Origin: Kiritimatiellia bacterium
GTDB lineage: Bacteria; Verrucomicrobiota; Kiritimatiellia; RFP12; UBA1067
Direction: 5' to 3'
Length of the DNA stretch: 64,000 bases
Assembly: GCA_016296065.1 (NCBI GenBank)
Contig: JAEDKA010000008.1
Coordinates: forward strand, 1 to 64,000
A program made the translations under genes and the position numbers. The notes under the pieces are model-generated. The model was not told where the DNA came from and searched no databases. It worked only from the letters and a program-made list of their open reading frames with translations. Shown here piece after piece: positions 48,460 through 56,660 of this stretch (the stretch's first letter is position 1; every line of letters begins with the position of its first letter).

Positions 48460-49615
48460 TGGTCCCCGTGTTCTCCCCGGCCGCGGCTCCAGCCGTCTCC
48501 GCGGCGTCCGGCTTGTAGGTGTGAATCCTCCAGCTCCTGTGCGCGTCACGGAAGATAAGCAGACCCATCGCGCCGAGGAGAAGGAACATGAAACCCGTGG
48601 AAAGCACGGCGACGATCCTCTCGGGAACGCGCCTGCGGAAGATTAGCGCGTAGAGCGCGAAGAGGATGAGCCCTCCGTCCAGCACGGGAATCGGCAGGAG
48701 GTTCAGCACCGCGAGGTTGACGTTGAGGAATCGCAGGAAACCCACGCCGTCCCAGAAATCGTGGCGGACCGACCTATAGATGCCCTCGACGATCATCTGC
48801 GGCCCGCCGAGCGCCTTCGCCGTGTTCTTCGCCTCCTTCGGCGTGACGAGCCCCTTGAGGACGCGGAATATCGAGCCCGCGTCCCACGCGAGCTGCCTGA
48901 ACGGATTGCGGTGCGGCATCCAGCTCGACGCGCCGTTCTCCTTCGGCACGCTCACCGCGTTGATCATGTAGATTCCCGTCACCTCGTCCGCCTCCGGCGT
49001 TACGAGCGCCGTGCGCTCCACTCCCGCCTCGTCGCGGAGAACAAGCTCCGTCTCCTGCGCGCCGACGATCTGGAACTCGACCTGCATCTCCGACCAGTTG
49101 GCGACAGGCTTGCCTCCGACGGAAACCACCGTGTCGCCCTTCTTGATGCCGGCCTTCTCGGCGGGGCCGCCCTTGAGCGTGTAGGCGATCTTGGCGGGAA
49201 GCTCGCCGAACTTGACGGACGGAATCGCGGCGAGGGTGAACGCGAGCACCACGGCGAGGACCAGATTCATGCCAGGTCCAGCGACCGCGACGGCGATCTC
49301 CTTCCACGCAGGCACCTCCTTGCGCCCCCTTCCAGGTCCCTTCTTGCCATCCCCACCTCCCTCGAGCTTCTTCGTGCCCTCGGGATCGACGTCGGGAATC
49401 ATGACGTATCCGCCAAGCGGAATCCAGCTTAGACGGTACTCGACGCCGCGCCATGTCTTCTTGACTATGGCAGGGCCGAACCCGATCGAGAAGCGCTCGA
49501 CCTTGAGCCCAAGCTTGAGCGCGACGATGAAGTGCCCGAACTCGTGAATCGCAATCGCGAGCGAGAAAAAGAGCACACACAGGGCAATGTAGCCGATTGT
49601 TATTAAAATCTCCAT
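48434..49615 (-). CDS. rseP: Site-2 protease RseP family (intramembrane zinc metalloprotease)
   Basis: A 393-residue inner-membrane protease. The zinc motif is AIHEFGHFIVALKLG, a single PDZ domain sits at about 150-225 (KAGIKKGDTVVSVGGKPVANW), and the third metal ligand is in NLLPIPVLDGG. It cuts anti-sigma factors after a first periplasmic cleavage and also removes remnant signal peptides. A cytoplasmic loop with a glycine/lysine-rich stretch (GGGDGKKGPGRGRK) is unusual. A TATAAT box at 49710-49715 gives a 94-nt leader that contains an 8-bp hairpin. Confidence 0.93.
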   Translation of the reverse strand: MEILITIGYIALCVLFFSLAIAIHEFGHFIVALKLGLKVERFSIGFGPAIVKKTWRGVEYRLSWIPLGGYVMIPDVDPEGTKKLEGGGDGKKGPGRGRKEVPAWKEIAVAVAGPGMNLVLAVVLAFTLAAIPSVKFGELPAKIAYTLKGGPAEKAGIKKGDTVVSVGGKPVANWSEMQVEFQIVGAQETELVLRDEAGVERTALVTPEADEVTGIYMINAVSVPKENGASSWMPHRNPFRQLAWDAGSIFRVLKGLVTPKEAKNTAKALGGPQMIVEGIYRSVRHDFWDGVGFLRFLNVNLAVLNLLPIPVLDGGLILFALYALIFRRRVPERIVAVLSTGFMFLLLGAMGLLIFRDAHRSWRIHTYKPDAAETAGAAAGENTGTNATDNASN

Positions 49616-49667
49616 TTATCTGATGCTGTTCTGCTTTCTTCTTGAAACGACACTCCAACACAACGCA

Positions 49668-49691
49668 CTGCCGGTCCTTTTCCACCGACAG
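49668..49691 (-). promoter_or_regulatory. Hairpin in the rseP 5' leader
   Basis: On the minus strand CTGTCGGT, an 8-nt loop GGAAAAGG, then ACCGGCAG: an 8-bp stem with one G-T pair, 53 nt before the rseP ATG and 18 nt after the -10 box. The loop carries a Shine-Dalgarno-like GGA but no start codon follows. Function unknown. Confidence 0.45.
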
Positions 49692-49709
49692 CGGATGCAT
49701 TGACTGAAT

Positions 49710-49715
49710 ATTATA
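49710..49715 (-). promoter_or_regulatory. -10 box of rseP and downstream genes
   Basis: TTTGA-TATAAT, 94 nt before the rseP ATG; the longest leader among the promoters seen here. Confidence 0.5.
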
Positions 49716-49765
49716 TCAAACTTTTGCAGAGGTTGACGGGTGAAGGTTTACAAAAGTTCACGCAA

Positions 49766-51253
49766 CTACATCATGGGGTCGGGGGAGAACTCGCCTTGCA
49801 TGGGCTCAGGCTCGGACGACTGGAACGCCTCGACGCCGGCATGCTCTATGGGCCTGTCACCGAAGCGCGTGAACTCGCGGTAGAAGTTCACCTTCACCTC
49901 TCCGATTTCGCCGTTGCGGTTCTTCGCGACGTCTATGATGGCGAGCTGCTCGTCCGCAGCGTCCTTCGACGTGGCGGTACGCGACGGGCGGCGCAGCAGG
50001 AACACGACGTCCGCGTCCTGCTCGATGGCGCCCGAGTCGCGGAGGTCCGAGAGCTTCGGCTTCTCCTCCTTGTCGCCGCGCTGCTCGTTGGCGCGGGAGA
50101 GCTGGGAGAGGACTATCACCGGTATCTTCAGCTCCTTCGCCATGGCCTTGATCTGCTGGGAGATCATCGAGACCTCTATCTGGCGGCTTCCCATGCGGGC
50201 AGCCTCGCGACAGGTGCACAGCTGCAGGTAGTCGATCACAATGAGCTCGATGCCGTGCTGCTTCTTCGCGCGGCGCGCACGGGCGCGGAGATCCATGACG
50301 TCAAGCCCGGCAGTGTCGTCGACGATGAGGTTCGCGCCCCTGAGCTCCTCGGCCGCGATGGAAAGGTTCTGGAGAAGCCTGCGCTTCTCGTCCTTCGTGC
50401 ACAGTCCGCGGTTGAGTCGCCACGTGTTCACCTGCGCCCTTCCGGCGATCATGCGCTTCGCGAGAGCCTCGACGGGCATTTCCAGCGAGAATATCATCAC
50501 CGGATGCCGCTTGCCGTCGTCGGTCTTCACCGGCACGTTGTTCATGTCGAGCCCCAGCGCACAGCTCTCCGCGATGTTCATCGCAAGCGAGGTCTTGCCG
50601 ACCGACGGACGCGCGGCGATGACGATCATTTCGGAATTCTTGAGCCCCTGCAGCTTCTCGTCTAGGTGCGTAAGGCCGGTGGAGAGGCCTTCGAGCGTCT
50701 TTCCGTTCGAGTCGAACATCGCGTCGATGCGCTGGAAGCTGAGGTCGATCGCCGACGCCCACGGCATCGTCGTGTCGCCGCGCACGCCGATTTCGAGAAA
50801 CGACTTCTCGGCGTCGCCGAGAACTGCCTGCGCGTCAGGATACTCCCTTTCGTCGAAGCACTTCTCGATCGTCTTCGTGGCGCTCTCGATCATCGTGCGC
50901 CTAAGGTGCTTGCCGAGGATGATGTTCATGTAGTACTCGGCGTGCGCCGTGGTCGGCGTCTGGTCGATCAGCGTCTGGATGTACGCCGCGCCGCCGACGG
51001 CCTCGAGCGTCCCCGCCTTCATCAGCTCCTCGGTGAGCGTAAGCGCGTCCAGCGGCTTCGACTCGCGGGCCATGCGCTGCATGGCGGCGTAGATGGTGCG
51101 GTTGCGTGGATCGAAAAACGACTCCGGCACGACCCCTGCGGACTGGCACAGGTCCATGACGCGCTCGTCGCGTCCGGTGGTGTCCAAAAGAATGGAGCCA
51201 ATGACGGCTCTCTCTGCCTCAATGCTGTTAGGCGGCGTCTTCATGTCGTTCAT
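49766..51253 (-). CDS. dnaB: Replicative DNA helicase DnaB
   Basis: A 495-residue hexameric helicase. The N-terminal domain (PPNSIEAERAVIGSILLD) is followed by a RecA-like core with Walker A ARPSVGKTSLAMNIAE, MIFSLEMPVEALAKRM, Walker B ELIVIDYLQL, SQLSRANEQRGDKEEKPKLSDLRDSG and the arginine-finger tail NRNGEIGEVKVNFYREFTRF. There is no intein. The start is MNDMKTPP (ATG 51253), 7 nt behind a TATAAT box; the longer frame to 51295 would begin upstream of the promoter. A phased array of DnaA-box-like sites lies 30-75 bp upstream of the -10. Confidence 0.95.
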   Translation of the reverse strand: MNDMKTPPNSIEAERAVIGSILLDTTGRDERVMDLCQSAGVVPESFFDPRNRTIYAAMQRMARESKPLDALTLTEELMKAGTLEAVGGAAYIQTLIDQTPTTAHAEYYMNIILGKHLRRTMIESATKTIEKCFDEREYPDAQAVLGDAEKSFLEIGVRGDTTMPWASAIDLSFQRIDAMFDSNGKTLEGLSTGLTHLDEKLQGLKNSEMIVIAARPSVGKTSLAMNIAESCALGLDMNNVPVKTDDGKRHPVMIFSLEMPVEALAKRMIAGRAQVNTWRLNRGLCTKDEKRRLLQNLSIAAEELRGANLIVDDTAGLDVMDLRARARRAKKQHGIELIVIDYLQLCTCREAARMGSRQIEVSMISQQIKAMAKELKIPVIVLSQLSRANEQRGDKEEKPKLSDLRDSGAIEQDADVVFLLRRPSRTATSKDAADEQLAIIDVAKNRNGEIGEVKVNFYREFTRFGDRPIEHAGVEAFQSSEPEPMQGEFSPDPMM

Positions 51254-51260
51254 GCCCCCC

Positions 51261-51266
51261 ATTATA
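51261..51266 (-). promoter_or_regulatory. -10 box of dnaB, leaderless
   Basis: TTTGG-TATAAT with 7 nt (all G except the last C) to the dnaB ATG. Confidence 0.65.
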
Positions 51267-51296
51267 CCAAACGCCCCCAAGTCGACGCGCCGCAAA

Positions 51297-51338
51297 ATGT
51301 CTACAGATGTCTAAAGGTTGTCGACATGTTGTCTACAG
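51297..51338. repeat. Four phased DnaA-box-like 9-mers upstream of dnaB
   Basis: Plus-strand 9-mers ATGTCTACA (51297), ATGTCTAAA (51307), TTGTCGACA (51318) and TTGTCTACA (51329) start 10-11 bp apart. The last two differ by one base from TTGTCCACA, the DnaA box of some GC-rich bacteria, and by two from TTATCCACA. The array covers one face of the helix over about four turns, just upstream of the dnaB promoter. Confidence 0.55.
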
Positions 51339-51370
51339 CCCCTGCGCCAAATTGCGCCGCCGCAAAGCCA

Positions 51371-52351
51371 CTATTTTGGCAGCGCGTCGATTATCGAGGC
51401 GCTGACGGGGAACGCGGTCCCGTGACGGATGCCCCTGGGGAACGAAACTTCCCTGGATACGTCGCGCCACGTCCTGCCGAGGTCGTCGGAACGCACCGCG
51501 CCGTAGCGTCCCCTCCTGTAGCAGTCGAAGTACACGAAGATCGAGCCGCCAACCATGAGCGCACTCGGACCCTCCACCCAGTTGCCAGTTATCGGCGCGA
51601 GCGCCGCATCGCCGGGAATATCGGCGGACAGGTCGTCGATCCACACCGGACGGATGTTCTTCTCCACTGGAGTGTGGTTCTCGTTCTTTACGACCATGAG
51701 CCATTTCTTCTCCCCTCCCGGAACGCGCAGAAGGGCCGCGTCAATCGCGCTGAACTTCGGATTGAACCAAAGCCGCGTCGGAGTGAACTCCTTCCAGTCG
51801 CGCGTGGTCGTGAGGTAGATGCGGTGGTTCAACCCAGCCTCCTTCTCGCCCATACCCGAAATCTCGGAATGCCTCCCCGGGATAGTCGTCGCCCAGTAGA
51901 TGTAGAAAAGACCGTCGTCCGGATTGTACGTCACTTCGGGCGCCCAGGTGTTTCGTGCCGTCGGTTCGTGCCCCATAACGGGGAGTGCGCGCTGCTCGGA
52001 CCAGTGGACGAGATCCTTCGACGACGCGTAGCCGATGATCCTGTCGTGCCAGCTCGAAGTCCACACCATATGGAACGTCCCGTCCGGCCCCTGGCAGATG
52101 GACGGATCGCGCATAAGCTTGTCATTCCCCACTTCCGGCACAAGGAACGGCCTGTCGCCGTTAAGCGCCGTCCATGAAAGGCCGTCGCGGGAATAGGCAA
52201 GGTGCAGTCCGGCCGCCTCGCCCTTCCTGTCTCCGTAGCCGTTGTTGCTGAAGTAGGCGAAAAGGTAGGCGCCGCCGTCCGCAGCGCGGACGGCGGATAT
52301 GCCGGCAGACAGCATGGCAGCTGCAACGATGTATTTGATTATAGGGCTCAT
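51371..52351 (-). CDS. Secreted GH43-like five-bladed propeller glycosidase
   Basis: A 326-residue protein with a signal peptide (residues 1-23, ISAVRAAD) and a five-bladed beta-propeller pattern typical of GH43-like hydrolases: MRDPSICQGPDGTFHMVWTSSW (probable catalytic aspartate), ARNTWAPEVTYNPDDGLFYIYW (acidic residue of blade 3) and NWVEGPSALMVGGSIFVYFD (probable catalytic glutamate). It is likely an arabinosidase or xylosidase, but related clan members with other specificities cannot be excluded. A TATAAT box is 9 nt before the ATG. Confidence 0.75.
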   Translation of the reverse strand: MSPIIKYIVAAAMLSAGISAVRAADGGAYLFAYFSNNGYGDRKGEAAGLHLAYSRDGLSWTALNGDRPFLVPEVGNDKLMRDPSICQGPDGTFHMVWTSSWHDRIIGYASSKDLVHWSEQRALPVMGHEPTARNTWAPEVTYNPDDGLFYIYWATTIPGRHSEISGMGEKEAGLNHRIYLTTTRDWKEFTPTRLWFNPKFSAIDAALLRVPGGEKKWLMVVKNENHTPVEKNIRPVWIDDLSADIPGDAALAPITGNWVEGPSALMVGGSIFVYFDCYRRGRYGAVRSDDLGRTWRDVSREVSFPRGIRHGTAFPVSASIIDALPK

Positions 52352-52360
52352 TGTGCCGAC

Positions 52361-52366
52361 ATTATA
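52361..52366 (-). promoter_or_regulatory. -10 box of the GH43-like gene, near-leaderless
   Basis: TGC-TATAAT with 9 nt to the ATG at 52351. Confidence 0.58.
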
Positions 52367-52389
52367 GCACAGAGCCGCAGCCCTGCACC

Positions 52390-52407
52390 ATACCCCTTTT
52401 GGGGCAT
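52390..52407 (-). terminator. Small hairpin after the double-GH43 gene
   Basis: ATGCCCC-AAAA-GGGGTAT (7-bp stem with one G-T pair, tetraloop) 4 nt after the stop at 52412; no T-run follows, so termination activity is doubtful. Confidence 0.3.
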
Positions 52408-52411
52408 TGGG

Positions 52412-54895
52412 CTAGTCGAGGCGCAGATAGTCGAAGTCGGCGTGTCCGCCGGGGGCCTTCGTGGAGTACATGAAGAGCGCGAAGCGGTAGCCCGTGAAGT
52501 GCGGAATGGTGTAGACGAGGCCGATGCTGCGTCCGATCGGAAGCCACGTCTGCCCGTCGGCGGAGTAGAAGAAGCGTCCGAGATCGGAGCCCGCAGGATT
52601 CCCCCTGAAGTCCGCACCAGGCAGACGAGTGAAGTCTCCCGTCGCCTTGAGGTGCACCTCGCGGACGCCCTTCGGCAGCTTCGCGCGCGCAATCTCCCTC
52701 ACCTTGCCCTGCGGCGCATGCCGCAGCACGACAAAGAAGTCTTCACCCTCCTTCACCACCGCAGCCTCGGCGTACTCGCGCTGGAAGAGCGCAAGGCCGG
52801 CGCAGTCGCCGTCGTTGAGCGCCGAAACATCCACCTTCGTGGTCGCTCGGCAGGTCGGACCCCAGCAGCGCTGCGTGAGCGAGTTGCGCGCCATGTCGAG
52901 CGAGGCGTCGGTCCTGTCCGTGCGCAGGCGCATCCACCCCTCGCGCTCGACAAGGGACCAGAGCGCGTCTGCCGGATTGTGGTTCCACTGCCAGACGGGG
53001 CCGAGCGCCTTCTCGCCGAACTCGTCGGACGCAACGACGCCGGGGATTCCGCCCTTCGACGGATGCAGGCATTCTTCGGCCTTCACGACGGGCCAGCCGT
53101 CGCGCCACTCGACCGGAAGCATGTACGGACAGCGTCCGACCGCGCCTCTGTCGCCGAAGAGGTACGCGTACCACTTTCCGTCAGGCGAGTCGATGAACGA
53201 GCCCTGCGCGATGCCCTCGTGCTGAAAGACAATCCTCCCCTCCCAGGGACCCTTCATGGTCCGCGAACGGTGAACGATCACGGTGCGGCACTTTCCGCGC
53301 GGCCAGCCGATGTTGACGAGATAGTACATCCCGTCATGCTTGAAGACCTGCGAACCCTCGCCGAGCCCGGAACCTCCCGCGCAGTCCGTGACGTTGTCAA
53401 GCACGATCTCGCCTCCGTCGACAAAGCCGGAGAAGTCGCTCTTCATCTCCGTGAGGCGCACCTTGTACGGACGCCCCGGGACTGTCGCATAGACCCAGAA
53501 GCGCCCGTCCTCGATCCAAAGCGACTCGTCGTACTGCTTAGGGTGCAGGCGGAAGAACTCCCATCCGCCCTTCTCCGGGTCCCTGCAGCGGAAGAAGTAG
53601 GTCGCATCAACCTTGTTGTTGAAGCTTGTCACGTAGAAGCAGTCCGTCTTCTCGTCGTACCTTATCGAACTCGCCCACGTCCCGAGCATGTAGTCGCTCT
53701 CGCCGTTCTCGAGCCTGTCCTTCGGACGGTTCTCGACCGTCGCGTAGCAGTAGCTCGCGATCTTCCAGTCCGCGAGATTCTCCGAGACCATCACGGGGAT
53801 TCCCGGATTGAAGTGCATCGTCGTGGAGACCATGTAGTACTTGTCACCCTTGCGGCACATCGCGATGTCAGGAACATCCGCCCAGAGCGTCGGCTCGATA
53901 GAACCATGGACGGAGATGCCGGCCTTCGTCTGGGGAATGTACGGAATCGACCCGTCCGCTCCACGCTCGTAGCGCTCTACGCAGAAGCTCCTGCGGCAGT
54001 CCGCGCCGTTCGGAAGGTTCGCGTTGTGGTAGAACATGTACCACTGCCCCTTGAAGAAGACGCTCCCGCCGTGGATCGTCCCGGTGTTCTCAGGCTCGTC
54101 CATGATGCGGCCGCGGTAGGTCCACGGACCGTGCACCGACTTCGCGGTCGAATACGCCCAATGCTCCGGCACCCCGCCCGCCGCGTACTCAAGGTAGTAC
54201 GTGTCGCCGAGCTTGTAGATCCACGGCGCCTCCTCGAAGTTCGTGTCGATCGGCTTGCGCGCGCCCGCTCCGCGCGCCTTCTTTAGCGGCTTGCCGAACG
54301 CGGACTCGTCCATGAGTCCGGGCACCGGCCTTATCTCGCCCGCGCACTCGACCATGTTGTCCTTGAGCTCGACATACCAGCACCCAGGATCTCCTCCGCA
54401 GTTGCCCCAGAAGAGATACGCCTTCCCGTCGTCGTCGATGAAGACGCTCGGATCTATGAAGCCCCAGCCGTTGCCCACGACAGACCTGCCGATCGGATCG
54501 GTCCACGGCCCCTCCACCGAGTCAGCCGTCGCTACGCCTATCGCGTCGCGTCCGGTCTTCCCGTCCTGCACGGCGACGTACCAGTACCATTTGCCGTCGC
54601 GCTTTATCGCCTGCGACGCCCACGCCTTGTCGCCCTGGCGCGCCCACTTGAAGGTCGATGTGTCCATCACGATGCCGAAGTCGACCCAGTCGGTCATGTT
54701 CGTCGTGCCGAACACCTGCCAGTCCTTCATGTGGTATCCGCGGGCGTCCGGCTCATCGTGGCCCGTGAAGACGTAGAGCCAGTCCCCGTCCACTACGGGG
54801 GCCGGATCTGGAGTGAATCTGCTCTTGACGACGGGATTTGTTCCGTCGTAGCCGGCAAGGGCGGCGGCAGCCGCAAGCATTGTTACGATGTTCAT
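52412..54895 (-). CDS. Secreted protein with two tandem GH43 modules and a C-terminal beta-sandwich
   Basis: An 827-residue secreted enzyme (short N-terminal hydrophobic signal MNIVTMLAAAAALA). Module 1 (about 15-320) is GH43-like: RFTPDPAPVVDGDWLYVFTG with the base aspartate, GFIDPSVFIDDDGKAYLFWG, and the acid glutamate in TNFEEAPWIYKLGD. Module 2 (about 330-620) is a second GH43, closer to beta-xylosidases: WADVPDIAMCRKGDKYYMVS, MLGTWASSIRYDEKTDCFYV and GSGLGEGSQVFKHDGMYYL. Residues about 640-827 form the C-terminal sandwich common to long GH43 xylosidases. The likely substrate is arabinoxylan. Two catalytic propellers in one chain are uncommon. ATG 54895 lies 6 nt from a TATAAT box. Confidence 0.85.
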   Translation of the reverse strand: MNIVTMLAAAAALAGYDGTNPVVKSRFTPDPAPVVDGDWLYVFTGHDEPDARGYHMKDWQVFGTTNMTDWVDFGIVMDTSTFKWARQGDKAWASQAIKRDGKWYWYVAVQDGKTGRDAIGVATADSVEGPWTDPIGRSVVGNGWGFIDPSVFIDDDGKAYLFWGNCGGDPGCWYVELKDNMVECAGEIRPVPGLMDESAFGKPLKKARGAGARKPIDTNFEEAPWIYKLGDTYYLEYAAGGVPEHWAYSTAKSVHGPWTYRGRIMDEPENTGTIHGGSVFFKGQWYMFYHNANLPNGADCRRSFCVERYERGADGSIPYIPQTKAGISVHGSIEPTLWADVPDIAMCRKGDKYYMVSTTMHFNPGIPVMVSENLADWKIASYCYATVENRPKDRLENGESDYMLGTWASSIRYDEKTDCFYVTSFNNKVDATYFFRCRDPEKGGWEFFRLHPKQYDESLWIEDGRFWVYATVPGRPYKVRLTEMKSDFSGFVDGGEIVLDNVTDCAGGSGLGEGSQVFKHDGMYYLVNIGWPRGKCRTVIVHRSRTMKGPWEGRIVFQHEGIAQGSFIDSPDGKWYAYLFGDRGAVGRCPYMLPVEWRDGWPVVKAEECLHPSKGGIPGVVASDEFGEKALGPVWQWNHNPADALWSLVEREGWMRLRTDRTDASLDMARNSLTQRCWGPTCRATTKVDVSALNDGDCAGLALFQREYAEAAVVKEGEDFFVVLRHAPQGKVREIARAKLPKGVREVHLKATGDFTRLPGADFRGNPAGSDLGRFFYSADGQTWLPIGRSIGLVYTIPHFTGYRFALFMYSTKAPGGHADFDYLRLD

Positions 54896-54901
54896 GCCGC
54901 C

Positions 54902-54907
54902 ATTATA
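54902..54907 (-). promoter_or_regulatory. -10 box of the double-GH43 gene, leaderless
   Basis: TTTGG-TATAAT with 6 nt (GGCGGC) to the ATG at 54895. Confidence 0.65.
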
Positions 54908-54977
54908 CCAAACCCCGCCGCCAAACGCACTAACCCAAATGGGGGGCGGCAACCGAGGAAAGTTGCGCAATAAGGCG

Positions 54978-56609
54978 TCAAAGTTCCCGCACAAGCGCGA
55001 GCGACCAGGGCGAGAGCGTACGGCGGAGGACAAGCCTGCCGTCGCCGTCCGCCCTGACGATCTCGCGCAGCGTCGCGTCGCCGGCCGCCCTGAGCGCTGC
55101 CGTCTCTTCACGCGTGGGCGAGCGCGGCGAACCCATCGCGCGCCACGCCTTGATTGCGTTGCCGTGATCGTCGTCGAGCGTCTCTATCTCGAACGCCGCG
55201 CCTTTCGCAAGGCCGGTCAGCGTCAGGTCGAGCTCCATCGGCGAGGCTTCCATGTACCTGCCGCAGTCGGACGTCGCGGGCACGTGGCTTTCGTATTCAT
55301 TCGGGTAGGCGTATGCGAGCGCGGCACATTTGCCGCGCTTTGCGTCGCGCGTCACCGTCACGTTGCCGGCGTTCCAGAGAAGTTCGTCGCCGAGCGAGTT
55401 CATCATGCGGTATGCGTGGTAGGACGGCTTCGCGACGCCCTGGAAGTTAAGCATGCCGAATCCCCCGTGGAAGATGTCCTTGCCGCCGCCCTTCTCCTCG
55501 AAAATGTCCGTAAAGGTCCAGTACATGAGCGAATCGACCTTGCCCACGTTCTCGAGCGAGACCTTTGCGATGTAGGCGGCGGGCGGAAGCGTGTCGTGCA
55601 GCGCGTCGCGGCTGTTCGGCGACGTGCTCCACTCGGTGATGTGGATTTCCGCGTTCGGATAGGCGCTCGCGGAGAGCGTCTTTTTGAGATACGCGAAGTC
55701 GTCACGCACGGAATGGACGTAGCGGATCGCGTTCTTGCCGCGCCCCGACACGGGATCGAGCGCGTAGTCCGTCGGATACGTATGGCACGAAATGAAATCG
55801 ACCGGAAGCTTCTCCTTCTCGCAGAACGCGAGGAACTCTTCTATCCAGACGCCCTTCCATTCCTGGTCGTTGATCGTCTCCTGCGGATAGAACACGCTCT
55901 TCTTGTTGTCCTGTATCTCGCCCTCGTGCCGCGCGTCGGCGATGAAGTTCGAGGTGGCGGGTCCGCCGACCTTGAGCGACGGATGCACCGCCTTGACCGC
56001 CCGCGCGCTTTCCGCGTAGAGCCGGAAGTAGTCGCTCTTCGTCCCCTCGAGGAATCCGCGGTAGAGATTCGGTTCGTTCCAGACCTCGAAGTACCACTTC
56101 TGGATCTCCTCAAGGCCATAGCGGTCGACGAGGTGCCGGACAAACGCCTTGCAGAGGTCGTGCCACGCGCCGAACTTCTCCCTGTCGACCGTGATGCAGT
56201 TGCGGTACCACATCTGCTTTATCGTGTTTGTCGCCGCGAGGCACGACGGAAAGAACGAGAACTCCACGAACGGCCTTACGCCCTCCGCGATCATCCTGTC
56301 GTATACCTCGTCGATGTACTGCCAGTTGTAGACGATCGAGCCGTTCTTCTGCGGGAAGCAGACGAACATGTCGTCGTTGAACGTGTCGTGCATGCGCACG
56401 TAGCGGAAGCCGCATTCCGCCTTCGCGCGCACGAGGTGTTCGTGCCACGCCGCGCGCAGCCCCTCGTTGACGCGTCCCGCGCCGACGCCGAAGCTCCAGT
56501 AGTGCTCAAGCGGCGAACCCTTTGCGCCGACATCGACGACAATCGGCGCGGCGTTCAGCGAAATCGCGGCGACCGCCGCGGCGAGAAGAGACAGAGTACG
56601 TGTTTTCAT
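54978..56609 (-). CDS. Secreted GH39-family glycosidase (beta-xylosidase type)
   Basis: A 543-residue protein with a signal peptide (residues 1-20, AISLNAAP). The (beta/alpha)8 core has YVRMHDTFNDD, the acid/base glutamate in WYFEVWNEPNLYRGF, the nucleophile glutamate in AEIHITEWSTSPNSRD and the ISCHTYPTDY segment, as in GH39 beta-xylosidases and iduronidases. The C-terminal beta-sandwich follows from about 400. With the adjacent GH43 genes this suggests xylan or arabinoxylan use. ATG 56609 is chosen because the TATAAT box lies 6 nt upstream; the longer frame begins before the promoter. Confidence 0.87.
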   Translation of the reverse strand: MKTRTLSLLAAAVAAISLNAAPIVVDVGAKGSPLEHYWSFGVGAGRVNEGLRAAWHEHLVRAKAECGFRYVRMHDTFNDDMFVCFPQKNGSIVYNWQYIDEVYDRMIAEGVRPFVEFSFFPSCLAATNTIKQMWYRNCITVDREKFGAWHDLCKAFVRHLVDRYGLEEIQKWYFEVWNEPNLYRGFLEGTKSDYFRLYAESARAVKAVHPSLKVGGPATSNFIADARHEGEIQDNKKSVFYPQETINDQEWKGVWIEEFLAFCEKEKLPVDFISCHTYPTDYALDPVSGRGKNAIRYVHSVRDDFAYLKKTLSASAYPNAEIHITEWSTSPNSRDALHDTLPPAAYIAKVSLENVGKVDSLMYWTFTDIFEEKGGGKDIFHGGFGMLNFQGVAKPSYHAYRMMNSLGDELLWNAGNVTVTRDAKRGKCAALAYAYPNEYESHVPATSDCGRYMEASPMELDLTLTGLAKGAAFEIETLDDDHGNAIKAWRAMGSPRSPTREETAALRAAGDATLREIVRADGDGRLVLRRTLSPWSLALVREL

Positions 56610-56615
56610 GCCTCC

Positions 56616-56621
56616 ATTATA
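56616..56621 (-). promoter_or_regulatory. -10 box of the GH39 gene, leaderless
   Basis: CCT-TATAAT with 6 nt (GGAGGC) to the ATG at 56609; the GGAGG is too close to the ATG to act as a Shine-Dalgarno. Confidence 0.58.
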
Positions 56622-56660
56622 AGGCATAAGCCACCGCCCCGCCATCCCCCCATGAAGGGA

